From JBEIUO01 sp964549785 (GTDB lineage Bacteria > Planctomycetota > Phycisphaerae > Phycisphaerales > UBA1924), in the NCBI GenBank assembly GCA_964549785.1, contig CAZJXA010000124.1, forward strand, positions 1-9,838: a stretch of DNA of 9,838 nt, written 5' to 3'. The translations under genes and the position numbers were made by a program. This document shows positions 1-5,873 of the stretch, one piece after another; the stretch's first letter is position 1, and every line of letters starts with the position of its first letter. The notes beneath the pieces were generated by a model. It was not told the origin of the DNA. It searched no databases and saw nothing but the letters and a program-made list of their open reading frames with translations.

Positions 1-212
1 TTGTCGGGCCCGCCATCGAACGCCTTGCGAACAGCCCCATCAGCAAGATCGTTGTGACCGACACCATCGCGTTGCACGCGGGGTGCGATGCCATCCGTCA
101 CAAACTCGTCCAGCTGTCGGTCGGGGCGCTTCTGGGCGAGGCCATCAAACGCATCCACAGCAATGAAAGCGTCAGCGAACTGTTCAAGAAAACCGCCGGC
201 ACCAAGAGGTGA
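1..212 (+). CDS. prs: Ribose-phosphate pyrophosphokinase (PRPP synthetase), C-terminal end only
   Basis: This is the last 69 codons of a gene that begins before the window, read from base 3 and ending in TGA at 210-212. The enzyme makes PRPP from ribose 5-phosphate and ATP in the cytoplasm, for purine, pyrimidine, His and Trp synthesis. The visible part matches the conserved end of the family: SPISKIVVTDTIAL, then a segment ending LSVGALLGEAIKRIH and SVSELF, which form the last strand and helix of the second phosphoribosyltransferase-like domain. The catalytic and ribose-phosphate loops lie upstream and cannot be checked. The next gene is rplY, 57 bp downstream; prs followed by ctc/rplY and pth is a widespread bacterial order and supports the call. 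Confidence 0.88.
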   Translation, partial: VGPAIERLANSPISKIVVTDTIALHAGCDAIRHKLVQLSVGALLGEAIKRIHSNESVSELFKKTAGTKR

Positions 213-255
213 TCGGCAGCCGTTATTCACATGCGAATGTTCACCCAGAGAGCCG

Positions 256-262
256 AAAGGGA
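256..262 (+). promoter_or_regulatory. Ribosome binding site of rplY
   Basis: AAAGGGA lies 7 nt before the ATG at 270. It decides the start: the upstream in-frame ATGs at 231 and 237 have no comparable site and would add residues outside the L25 fold. Confidence 0.55.
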
Positions 263-269
263 ATCCGCC

Positions 270-1073
270 ATGCACGAGAAGTCACCGATGTTGAAAGTCA
301 CCCCCCGCACCCACCTGGGCTCGCGTCACTCCAAGCGCATCCGGGCGGCAGGCGGGCTGCCGGCGGTGGTGTACGGCCACGGCCAGGACCCCGTCTCCAT
401 CACTGTCGAATCCCGTATCGCGATCCCGCACATGGAGTCGGGCGAGAAGGTGTTCCGCCTTGATTTCCCGGGAACCCAGGACGCGGACGAGGGTCAGATC
501 GTCCTCCTGAAGGAACTCCAGTTCGATTACCTCGGCAGCACGATCGTTCACGCGGACTTTGCCCGCGTCGATCTGAACGAGCGAGTGCGAACCCGCGTGC
601 CGATCCATCTCGTCGGCGAGGCCATCGGTCTGAAGCAGGCCGGCGCGATCCTGATGCACCCGACGGCGGAAGTCGAGGTTGAATGCCTCGTGCTCGAGAT
701 CCCCGATTTTATCGAGTTCTCGGTCTCCGCTCTTGACGTCGGTCAATCCATCACCGCTGCCGAACTGACGCTGCCGAACGAGAGCATGAAGTTGATCACC
801 GATTCGCACTCCATCATCGCGCAGATCGTGATCCAAGCCGAGATTGTCACCGCCGAGGCCACCGCCGCGTCGAGCGGCGCCGGCGAACCGGAAGTCACGA
901 CGGCCAAGAAGCCCGGGGAAGGCGATGCCAAGGCGGCAGCACCCGGTGCCAAGGGCGCTGCTCCGGCTGCGGGTGCGAAACCGGCCGCGGGTGCCAAGCC
1001 AGCGGCGGGTGCCAAGCCAGCGGCGGGTGCGAAGCCTGCCGCAGGCGCGAAGCCGGCCGCCCCGAAGAAATAA
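270..1073 (+). CDS. rplY: Ribosomal protein bL25 (TL5/CTC type) with repetitive Ala-Lys-Pro tail
   Basis: This 267-residue protein is a 5S rRNA-binding protein of the large subunit, of the long two-domain CTC form. The N-terminal beta-barrel (about 7-105) carries the family pattern: RTHLGSRHSKRIRAAGGLPAVVYG near the start, then LKELQFDYLGSTIVHADFARVD at 80-101. The C-terminal TL5 beta domain runs to about 192 and contains VPIHLVGEAIGLKQAGAIL. After it comes a tail of about 75 residues rich in Ala, Gly, Lys and Pro, ending in tandem AGAKPA units. The tail is outside the conserved fold and probably disordered and basic, so it may touch rRNA; that is inference. The start at 270 is chosen for its ribosome binding site. 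Neighbours are prs and pth on the same strand, probably cotranscribed; pth starts 44 bp later. Confidence 0.93.
   Translation: MHEKSPMLKVTPRTHLGSRHSKRIRAAGGLPAVVYGHGQDPVSITVESRIAIPHMESGEKVFRLDFPGTQDADEGQIVLLKELQFDYLGSTIVHADFARVDLNERVRTRVPIHLVGEAIGLKQAGAILMHPTAEVEVECLVLEIPDFIEFSVSALDVGQSITAAELTLPNESMKLITDSHSIIAQIVIQAEIVTAEATAASSGAGEPEVTTAKKPGEGDAKAAAPGAKGAAPAAGAKPAAGAKPAAGAKPAAGAKPAAGAKPAAPKK
969..1058 (+). repeat. Five tandem 18-bp repeats in the 3' end of rplY
   Basis: Five in-frame 18-bp units start at 969, 987, 1005, 1023 and 1041, with consensus GCGGGTGCSAAGCCNGCS. Each encodes Ala-Gly-Ala-Lys-Pro-Ala. The second and third copies are identical and the others differ mostly at third codon positions, which suggests duplication by slippage followed by drift under protein-level selection. 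A degenerate related unit lies just upstream (Gly-Ala-Lys-Gly-Ala-Ala). Confidence 0.9.
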
Positions 1074-1117
1074 CCCACTTTCCCTTCGTCTCTCCGTATC
1101 TCGCTTACTTCACCCCC

Positions 1118-1810
1118 ATGAAACTCATCGTCGGTTTGGGAAATCCGGAAGGCCGTTACGCCAGGACCCGCCACAACGCGGGCTTCATGGTGGTTGATCG
1201 CCTTCTGGGTTCTCACGCCAAGGGTGTGGTTCTGAAATCGCGGTTTCAGGCGGCCACCGCCGAGGTCGACTTTGGCGGTGAAAAGTGCATGCTCCTCAAA
1301 CCGACGACGTACATGAACAAGTCGGGACAGTGTGTGGGTGAGGCCGTCCGGTTTTTCAAGGTCGATCCCAAGGCCGATCTTCTCGTCGTCGTCGACGAGT
1401 TGTACCTGCCGACCGGAGCGATGAAGATCAACCCCAAGGGGGGAACGGCGGGGCACAACGGCCTGACCGACATCCATCGGATTCTGGGGACCGACGAATA
1501 CCCGCGTCTGCGCGTGGGCGTTGGACTCCAACCCACCGGGGGCAAGCCCCCGCTGATGGATCAGGCCGACTTTGTTCTGAGTCAGTTCACGGACGAAGAA
1601 CGAACGCTCCTTGAAGGCGCGGTGCTTCGGGCGGCGCTGGCCGCCGAAGCCTTTGCTCGCAAGGGGCTGGATGCGGCGATGAACGCCTTCAACGGGTCGG
1701 ACGCAAAGGCGTCCGAGCGCAAGGCACCGGAGAAGATTGAGAATGTGTCAGAACCCCCCTCGCAGCGGCCGAACGAAACCCGGCGTTCCGTTCCACCGGC
1801 GGCGGCGTAA
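1118..1810 (+). CDS. pth: Peptidyl-tRNA hydrolase
   Basis: This 230-residue cytoplasmic enzyme frees tRNA from peptidyl-tRNAs dropped by stalled ribosomes. The fold starts at residue 1 with MKLIVGLGNPEGRYARTRHN. The active-site residues known from E. coli Pth are all in place: N9, H19 (catalytic), N20, N67 in TYMNKSG, D93 in VVDELYLPTG and N114 in GTAGHNGL. The conserved core ends near residue 190. The remaining 40 residues are charged and Pro-rich, beyond the usual family length of about 190-195. The start is fixed by the conserved N-terminus, although the bases before the ATG are pyrimidine-rich and show no Shine-Dalgarno site, so translation may depend on readthrough from rplY or on an SD-independent route. 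rpsF follows after 58 bp. Confidence 0.96.
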   Translation: MKLIVGLGNPEGRYARTRHNAGFMVVDRLLGSHAKGVVLKSRFQAATAEVDFGGEKCMLLKPTTYMNKSGQCVGEAVRFFKVDPKADLLVVVDELYLPTGAMKINPKGGTAGHNGLTDIHRILGTDEYPRLRVGVGLQPTGGKPPLMDQADFVLSQFTDEERTLLEGAVLRAALAAEAFARKGLDAAMNAFNGSDAKASERKAPEKIENVSEPPSQRPNETRRSVPPAAA

Positions 1811-1851
1811 CAGGCAGAACATCAGCAACAAGAACTCAGGTCACCCACGTT

Positions 1852-1859
1852 AGAAAGGA
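1852..1859 (+). promoter_or_regulatory. Ribosome binding site of rpsF
   Basis: AGAAAGGA lies 9 nt before the ATG at 1869. It supports this ATG as the start and so the short N-terminal extension of S6. Confidence 0.65.
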
Positions 1860-1868
1860 CTCGTTTTT

Positions 1869-2336
1869 ATGGCACAAGCACCGTTCGTTCAAGTGAAGAA
1901 AACCTACCAATACGAGGCCATGTTCCTCCTCGGTCAGGCCGTCGCGGCCGACTTCTCGGGCGCGATCGCCCACATCAAGGAGATCATCGCCCGCGGGCAT
2001 GGTGAGATCATCGCCATGAAGAAGTGGGATGAGCGCCGCTTGGCGTATGAGATCCGCGGGCAGAAGCGCGGGCTCTATATCCTTGTCTACCTCTCCGCCC
2101 CCGGGCCGGACATCGCCCACATCGAGCGCGACTGCAACCTCTCGGAGAAGATCCTCCGCACGCTCATCCTTCGGTGCGACCACCTCACGATCGACGAGAT
2201 GAAGAACTTCGATGCCCAGAAGGAACTTGAGATCGAGGCCAAAATGCGGGCCGAACGCCCCGCCATGGCCACCGCGCCGCTGCCGCCGGCCGCCACGCCG
2301 CCCAGCGACGACGCCGAGGACGGGGAAGACCTGTAA
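1869..2336 (+). CDS. rpsF: Ribosomal protein bS6
   Basis: This 155-residue protein of the 30S platform partners bS18 on 16S rRNA. The S6 fold runs from about residue 13 (TYQYEAMFLLG) to about 110, with the typical stretches MKKWDERRLAYEIRGQKRG and LYILVYLSAPGPDIAHIERD, then NLSEKILRTLILR. About 12 residues precede the fold. The C-terminal 45 residues are charged, then Ala/Pro-rich, and end in an acidic SDDAEDGEDL, recalling the acidic, sometimes glutamylated tail of E. coli S6. The usual partners ssb, rpsR and rplI do not follow; a terminator does, so rpsF closes the cluster. Confidence 0.95.
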   Translation: MAQAPFVQVKKTYQYEAMFLLGQAVAADFSGAIAHIKEIIARGHGEIIAMKKWDERRLAYEIRGQKRGLYILVYLSAPGPDIAHIERDCNLSEKILRTLILRCDHLTIDEMKNFDAQKELEIEAKMRAERPAMATAPLPPAATPPSDDAEDGEDL

Positions 2337-2357
2337 GCCGACTGGGTGATCGAACGA

Positions 2358-2406
2358 AAAGACCCGTCCGCCGCGGTCGTCGCGGCGGGACGGGTCTTTC
2401 TTTATT
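2358..2406 (+). terminator. Intrinsic terminator between rpsF and htpX, probably bidirectional
   Basis: The left arm AAAGACCCGTCCGCCGCG (2358-2375) pairs with the right arm at 2381-2399 across a GTCGT loop, with a single bulged C, giving a stem of about 18 bp. On the plus strand it runs into TCTTTCTTTATT. On the minus strand the arm is followed by TCTTTTCG, so it can also stop htpX transcripts. It sits 21 bp after the rpsF stop and 28 bp from the htpX stop. Confidence 0.9.
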
Positions 2407-2427
2407 CCAGCAACGGTCGGATCCGGC

Positions 2428-3312
2428 TCAGGCCGGGCGCGGGAAGACCGCCTTGGTGCGCAGATCCTGGCCCACCTTCCGGAGCGAGATGATCCGATTT
2501 TCGGTGGGCGGGTGGCTCGCGAAGAGGTTCATGATCGAGCGGCCGCCGGTCAGCGGTTCGATGATGAACATGTTGTTCTGGGCCGGGTTTGGGTTGTGCA
2601 GCGGAATCCGCTTGGAGTAGACCTCAAGTTTCTGCAGCGCCGAAATGAGGCCGTCGGGGCCACCCGCGATCCGGGCGCCGTCCGCATCGGCCACGTATTC
2701 GCGGCTGCGGCTGATAGCGGCTTTGATCACGACCGCGCCGACCGCCGCGAGCATGAAGGTGACGATCCCCACCAGCGGGTTCCCGCCCTCGCGGTTGCCG
2801 CCGCCCAGGAACATGCCCCACTGGGCGACGTAGGCCAGCACGCCCGAGATGGTCGCGGCGATGCAGGAGGTCAGGGTGTCACGGTTTTTGACGTGTGCGA
2901 GTTCGTGCGCCATGACGCCACGGAGTTCATCGAGGGTCAGGAGTTGCAGTGCACCCTCGGTGACTGCAACGGCCGCTTTCTTGGGCGAACGCCCGGTCGC
3001 GAAGGCGTTGGGGGCATCGTGCGGGCAGACGTAGACCTTGGGCATGGGTAACCCGGCGGTCTGGCGCAGTTCATCGACCAGGCGCACCAGTTCGCCGGCC
3101 GAACCGCCGGATGCGGCCGTCACCTGTTTGCCGCCCATCGAGGCGAGTGCGATCTTGTCCGAAAAGAACCACATCACCACGTTCATGAGCCCGCCGACCA
3201 CCAAGGCCATGATCATGCCCTGTTGACCGAACCGGCTTCCGACCAGTAAGAACAGGCCCATCATCGAGCCCATCAGCAGGGCCGTTTTGAAATTGTTCAT
3301 CGCCCGAACCAT
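2428..3312 (-). CDS. htpX: HtpX-type membrane zinc metalloprotease (M48)
   Basis: At 294 residues this is almost the length of E. coli HtpX (293). It is an inner-membrane protease that cleaves misfolded membrane proteins on the cytoplasmic side, alongside FtsH. Two hydrophobic helices lie at about 8-28 and 32-52. The zinc site is HELAH at 136-140, with the third ligand Glu205 in SREYVADADGARI. Two more hydrophobic segments lie near 149-169 and 180-200. The family motif SHPPTENRI is at 266-274, and PNAFATGR at 101-108 is also typical. An earlier in-frame ATG at 3372 would add 20 Arg-rich residues, but the ATG at 3312 has a perfect SD and gives the family length. It is a single gene, convergent with rpsF. 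Confidence 0.95.
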   Translation of the reverse strand: MVRAMNNFKTALLMGSMMGLFLLVGSRFGQQGMIMALVVGGLMNVVMWFFSDKIALASMGGKQVTAASGGSAGELVRLVDELRQTAGLPMPKVYVCPHDAPNAFATGRSPKKAAVAVTEGALQLLTLDELRGVMAHELAHVKNRDTLTSCIAATISGVLAYVAQWGMFLGGGNREGGNPLVGIVTFMLAAVGAVVIKAAISRSREYVADADGARIAGGPDGLISALQKLEVYSKRIPLHNPNPAQNNMFIIEPLTGGRSIMNLFASHPPTENRIISLRKVGQDLRTKAVFPRPA

Positions 3313-3317
3313 CCGTG

Positions 3318-3323
3318 ACCTCC
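3318..3323 (-). promoter_or_regulatory. Consensus ribosome binding site of htpX
   Basis: On the minus strand GGAGGT lies 5 nt before the ATG at 3312. It is the strongest SD in the window and decides the htpX start. Confidence 0.8.
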
Positions 3324-3656
3324 ATCTGTAAACATCGAGGCGTCGACGACGCCGCGCGGACATCAGAAACACGCTCGCCCGACTCGGATCGTATCGACCA
3401 AGTCGAGCTTTTACATGGATGCATACGGCGTGCCAACGGCGGAGTTCACACCGAGGCCGGCTGCCGGTCCAACTGCTGGATCCATAGTCGTTTGCATCGC
3501 TGGTGGGGCTTCAGGCGGGCACCGCTCAAAGTGAACGAACGCAGATTGTGCGCTCTCCGCACAAAAACTGTCAAATCGGCGGCACAATGAGGCTACGAAC
3601 CCGACTTTTGTTCGGATAATGTTCGGAAGACAGCCGTGGTAAACTCTCCAGCGCTC

Positions 3657-3662
3657 TACAAT
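3657..3662 (+). promoter_or_regulatory. Possible -10 element for the 3D-domain gene
   Basis: TACAAT matches TATAAT at five of six positions. Transcription from here would start near 3669, just before the structured leader. No recognisable -35 hexamer is present, so this is tentative. Confidence 0.25.
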
Positions 3663-3685
3663 CGGATCAGGTAACCCATCCCGCC

Positions 3686-3750
3686 GGCACGGCCTATGAG
3701 TGGCTCAGTGCCGCTCACCGGAAGTTGAAACAATTTCCTGAAGCCGTGCC
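3686..3750 (+). ncRNA. Predicted structured leader RNA (three-way junction) upstream of the 3D-domain gene
   Basis: Three 8-bp helices can be read directly. P1 pairs GGCACGGC (3686-3693) with GCCGTGCC (3743-3750), perfectly. P2 pairs TGAGTGGC (3697-3704) with GCCGCTCA (3710-3717) around a TCAGT loop, with one U.G. P3 pairs GGAAGTTG (3720-3727) with CAATTTCC (3731-3738) around an AAA loop, with one G.U. The junction linkers are CTA, CC and TGAA, so 48 of 65 bases are paired. Both imperfect pairs are G.U on the plus strand but would be A.C on the minus strand, which favours a plus-strand transcript leading into the gene at 3778. It ends 14 nt before the ribosome binding site. It matches no riboswitch consensus I can recall (checked against c-di-GMP, c-di-AMP, TPP, purine, fluoride, cobalamin and hammerhead motifs). 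A chance fold, or a coding stretch (the frame is open here), remains possible. Confidence 0.45.
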
Positions 3751-3764
3751 CCGCGAGATGGATG

Positions 3765-3770
3765 TTGGAG
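3765..3770 (+). promoter_or_regulatory. Ribosome binding site of the 3D-domain gene
   Basis: TTGGAG lies 7 nt before the ATG at 3778 and 14 nt after the predicted leader structure, so folding of the leader could affect access to it. Confidence 0.5.
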
Positions 3771-3777
3771 TTCCGGT

Positions 3778-4545
3778 ATGATCCGTCAAGCCCAAGCCGA
3801 ATCCCCGCCACGTCACGCGGCGGCAGTGCCGCAACTTTTCGCCCGGCAAGCGCTTCAGGCAGCGGCAATGGTTTCGGTCATTGGGTTTACGGCGTGGACA
3901 GCAACGCTCGCAAAACGCTCCACTGCTGCTCCGGCGGCTCTGGCCCAGATACGTTTTATCTCGCAACCCGGGGCCGAGGCCGAAGGCGGGGGCGCGGCCG
4001 CCCTCTTGGGAAATGACGTCGAATTTGAGACCGTCCCGGTCCAACTCTCTGCCGCGGATGGGTCGGCGGACACCGCACAGAATGTGTCGGATGTGCAAAC
4101 GCACCAAATCCAGCCGATCTCCCCGCCCACGGTCGCGGCGAACCTCATTGCCGATCGCACCCTCCGGTGGTTTAACGGCCGACCGATCCGACCGATTCGC
4201 ACGATGACGATGACCGTCACGGGGTATTCGCCCGATGCGCGCAGTTGCGGAGACTCCGCCGACGGGATTACCGCCACGCTTCACTCGGTGACGACCAACG
4301 CCCACAAACTCGTCGCCGCGGATCCGAAGCTCCTTCCCTATGGCTCGCTGGTTTCCGTGCCGGGCTACGACTTGGGCCGGGTGGTTCCGGTGCTGGATTG
4401 CGGCGCAATGATCAAGGGCCGTCGGCTTGATCTGCTGTACCCGACGCACGAACAGGCTCTCAATTGGGGCAACCGTCCGATTCGGGTGACCGTCTGGGGG
4501 TACGCCGACGGAAAGCCGACCGATAACCCTCGCAAGCTGCGCTGA
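3778..4545 (+). CDS. Membrane-anchored 3D-domain protein, probable cell-wall lytic enzyme
   Basis: This 255-residue protein starts with a basic segment and one hydrophobic helix at about 27-45, which reads as a signal anchor or uncleaved signal. A Pro/Ala/Gln-rich linker (about 50-140) follows, then a 3D domain at about 143-241. The domain is named for three aspartates, all visible here: D182 in VAADPKLLPYGS, D207 in VLDCGAMIKG and D218 in RRLDLLYPTHEQALNWG. The same double-psi barrel core is found in MltA-type lytic transglycosylases, where an aspartate in the D-x-G region is catalytic. The likely role is cleavage of peptidoglycan glycan strands on the outer face of the membrane; exact activity is inference. 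Two cysteines, C157 and C208, lie in the domain and could form a disulfide. It is a stand-alone gene with a long, possibly structured leader, facing purM convergently. Confidence 0.8.
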   Translation: MIRQAQAESPPRHAAAVPQLFARQALQAAAMVSVIGFTAWTATLAKRSTAAPAALAQIRFISQPGAEAEGGGAAALLGNDVEFETVPVQLSAADGSADTAQNVSDVQTHQIQPISPPTVAANLIADRTLRWFNGRPIRPIRTMTMTVTGYSPDARSCGDSADGITATLHSVTTNAHKLVAADPKLLPYGSLVSVPGYDLGRVVPVLDCGAMIKGRRLDLLYPTHEQALNWGNRPIRVTVWGYADGKPTDNPRKLR

Positions 4546-4697
4546 CGAAGCATTTGGGTCTCGCTAAACAACCACCCCGTCAACGGGCGTCCTGCGCGAC
4601 AAAGTACCTTCAGAAAATCGCAAAGCCGAGATGAAACTCTGCCCGGATTCAGATTCCTCCGTCTCGTCGGTACATTTGGACGATCAGGGGATGTGAG

Positions 4698-5831
4698 TCA
4701 CACCTCGCGGACGCCGCCGGCACCTTTCTCAATTCGACCGATCGTGAAGACCTTCTCGCCGAGCTTCGCGAGTTTTTCGGTGATCGACTCCGCAAACGCC
4801 GGGCGGACGATCACGCAATACCCGATGCCAAGATTGAAAACTCGACGCATCTCGTCTTCGCTTATGTTCCCATGTCGTTGCAGGAAACCGAAGACCGGTG
4901 GCCGCTCCCACGATGAATAGTCAACGACCGCGTCGAGGTTGGGCGGGAGTGCGCGGCAGAGATTGCCGGGGATCCCGGAACCCGTAATGTGGGCCATGCC
5001 CGAGATGACTTTCTTGACTCGGTAGTTGCGTTGCAGTTTGACGATGGGATCGGCATAGAGGCGGGTGGGGGTGAGAAGCACTTGGCCCAGCGTGGGTGGC
5101 TCGGGCGCGGGGGCGTTTTTCTTCCGACGCTTTCCGTTGAATCCCGGCGACTCGGCCAGTTCGGGGAAGCGGTCGGCGAGCGCGAGGCCCGCCTCCTTCA
5201 CGACACGGCGAACGAGCGAGTATCCGTTGCTGTGGACGCCGTCACTCTGAAGCCCTAGGACGACATCGCCGACCTGGACGCGGGTCGGTTTCTGGATTCG
5301 TGCGAGTTCGACGACTCCGACACAAAAGCCGGCGAGATCAAAGTCTCCTTTGGAGTAGACGTCGGGCATGTTGGCGGTTTCGCCGCCCAAAAGAGCGCAG
5401 CCGGATCGTTTGCAGCCGTCGGCGATGCCGCGGACAAGGTCGTTGAGGATGCGCGTGTCAACGGTCGGGACGGCGATGTAATCGAGAAAGAAGAGTGGTT
5501 CGGCGCCTTGGACGATGAGGTCATTGACGTTCATGGCGACGAGGTCGATGCCGACGGTGTTGTACGTATCCAGTTCGGTGGCGAGTTTGACTTTCGTCCC
5601 CACTCCATCGGCGCAAGCGACGAGGACCGGGTCTTTGTAGTTACGGGCGAAGAGGCCTCGTTTGTAATCCAGCCGGAAGAGCCCGGCGAAGCCGCCGGGG
5701 TTATCGATGACGCGGTCGGTGAAGGTTTTGCGGAGGATCCCGGAGAGGGATTCGGTGAAGAGGTCTTTTTTATCGATATCGACGCCGGAATCGGCGTAGG
5801 TAAGGGGGCGTCCTGCCTTGGATGAAGCCAT
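4698..5831 (-). CDS. purM: Phosphoribosylformylglycinamidine cyclo-ligase (AIR synthetase)
   Basis: This 377-residue cytoplasmic enzyme uses ATP to close the imidazole ring of FGAM to give AIR in purine synthesis. Family motifs in order are TYADSGVDI (11-19), ADGVGTK (74-80), GIDLVAMNVNDL (94-105), LLGGETANMP (147-156), LQSDGVHSNGYSL (194-206), LTPTRLY (253-259) and AHITGSGIPGNL (280-291); many homologues have GGG where GSG stands. It is about 30 residues longer than E. coli PurM (345), mainly because of a Lys/Pro-rich insert at about 227-246. The ATG at 5831 has no SD, but the conserved N-terminus fixes the start closely. It is divergent from mlaE with a gap of only 42 bp and convergent with the 3D-domain gene, so it is probably a single-gene unit. 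Confidence 0.95.
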   Translation of the reverse strand: MASSKAGRPLTYADSGVDIDKKDLFTESLSGILRKTFTDRVIDNPGGFAGLFRLDYKRGLFARNYKDPVLVACADGVGTKVKLATELDTYNTVGIDLVAMNVNDLIVQGAEPLFFLDYIAVPTVDTRILNDLVRGIADGCKRSGCALLGGETANMPDVYSKGDFDLAGFCVGVVELARIQKPTRVQVGDVVLGLQSDGVHSNGYSLVRRVVKEAGLALADRFPELAESPGFNGKRRKKNAPAPEPPTLGQVLLTPTRLYADPIVKLQRNYRVKKVISGMAHITGSGIPGNLCRALPPNLDAVVDYSSWERPPVFGFLQRHGNISEDEMRRVFNLGIGYCVIVRPAFAESITEKLAKLGEKVFTIGRIEKGAGGVREV

Positions 5832-5860
5832 GGGGCGGAGTTTAGCGGGGGAACGGCGGT

Positions 5861-5869
5861 AGGAGAAGG
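5861..5869 (+). promoter_or_regulatory. Ribosome binding site of mlaE
   Basis: AGGAGAAGG lies just upstream of the ATG at 5874 (AGGAG spaced 8 nt from it). It favours this start over the internal ATG at 5928, which has no SD. Confidence 0.6.
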
Positions 5870-5873
5870 CGAG

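Larger units (their letters stand above)
3313..3685. other. Divergent intergenic region between htpX and the 3D-domain gene, no gene recognised
   Basis: I see no convincing gene in this stretch. The open frames crossing it have unusual composition (Cys- and Arg-rich) and resemble no family I know. It must hold the promoters for htpX (minus) and the 3D-domain gene (plus). Two small signals stand out on the plus strand: a direct repeat GTTCGGA at 3610-3616 and 3621-3627, spaced exactly 11 bp apart, and a TACAAT box at 3657-3662 that could be a -10 element, though no good -35 hexamer sits at 16-18 bp before it. Confidence 0.5.

Noticed and set aside
231..269. A longer L25 starting at ATG 231 or 237
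   Set aside because: No SD at those sites; the ATG at 270 has AAAGGGA at good spacing and begins close to the conserved fold.
743..1531. A 262-codon open frame on the minus strand across rplY and pth
   Set aside because: It spans two certain genes and their gap, and its GFAPAAG repeats are just the L25 tail read backwards.
3313..3372. A longer HtpX starting at 3372
   Set aside because: It would place the consensus GGAGGT site inside the gene and add an Arg-rich segment before the first membrane helix; the start at 3312 gives the family length.
3315..3590. A 91-codon plus-strand frame in the htpX upstream region
   Set aside because: Cys/Arg-rich, no SD, no family resemblance, and it begins inside the leader of htpX.
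3739..3750. Hammerhead ribozyme at the leader junction (CTGAA segment)
   Set aside because: The junction linkers are CTA, CC and TGAA; the CUGAUGA and GAAA core segments needed for a hammerhead are absent.
3715..4449. A 244-codon minus-strand frame opposite the 3D-domain gene
   Set aside because: Arg/His-rich composition with no recognisable motif, whereas the plus strand carries a well-marked 3D domain.
4580..4591. A terminator hairpin between the 3D-domain gene and purM (CCCG-TCAA-CGGG)
   Set aside because: Only 4 bp of stem and no T-run follows on either strand; nothing better was seen in the 152-bp gap.
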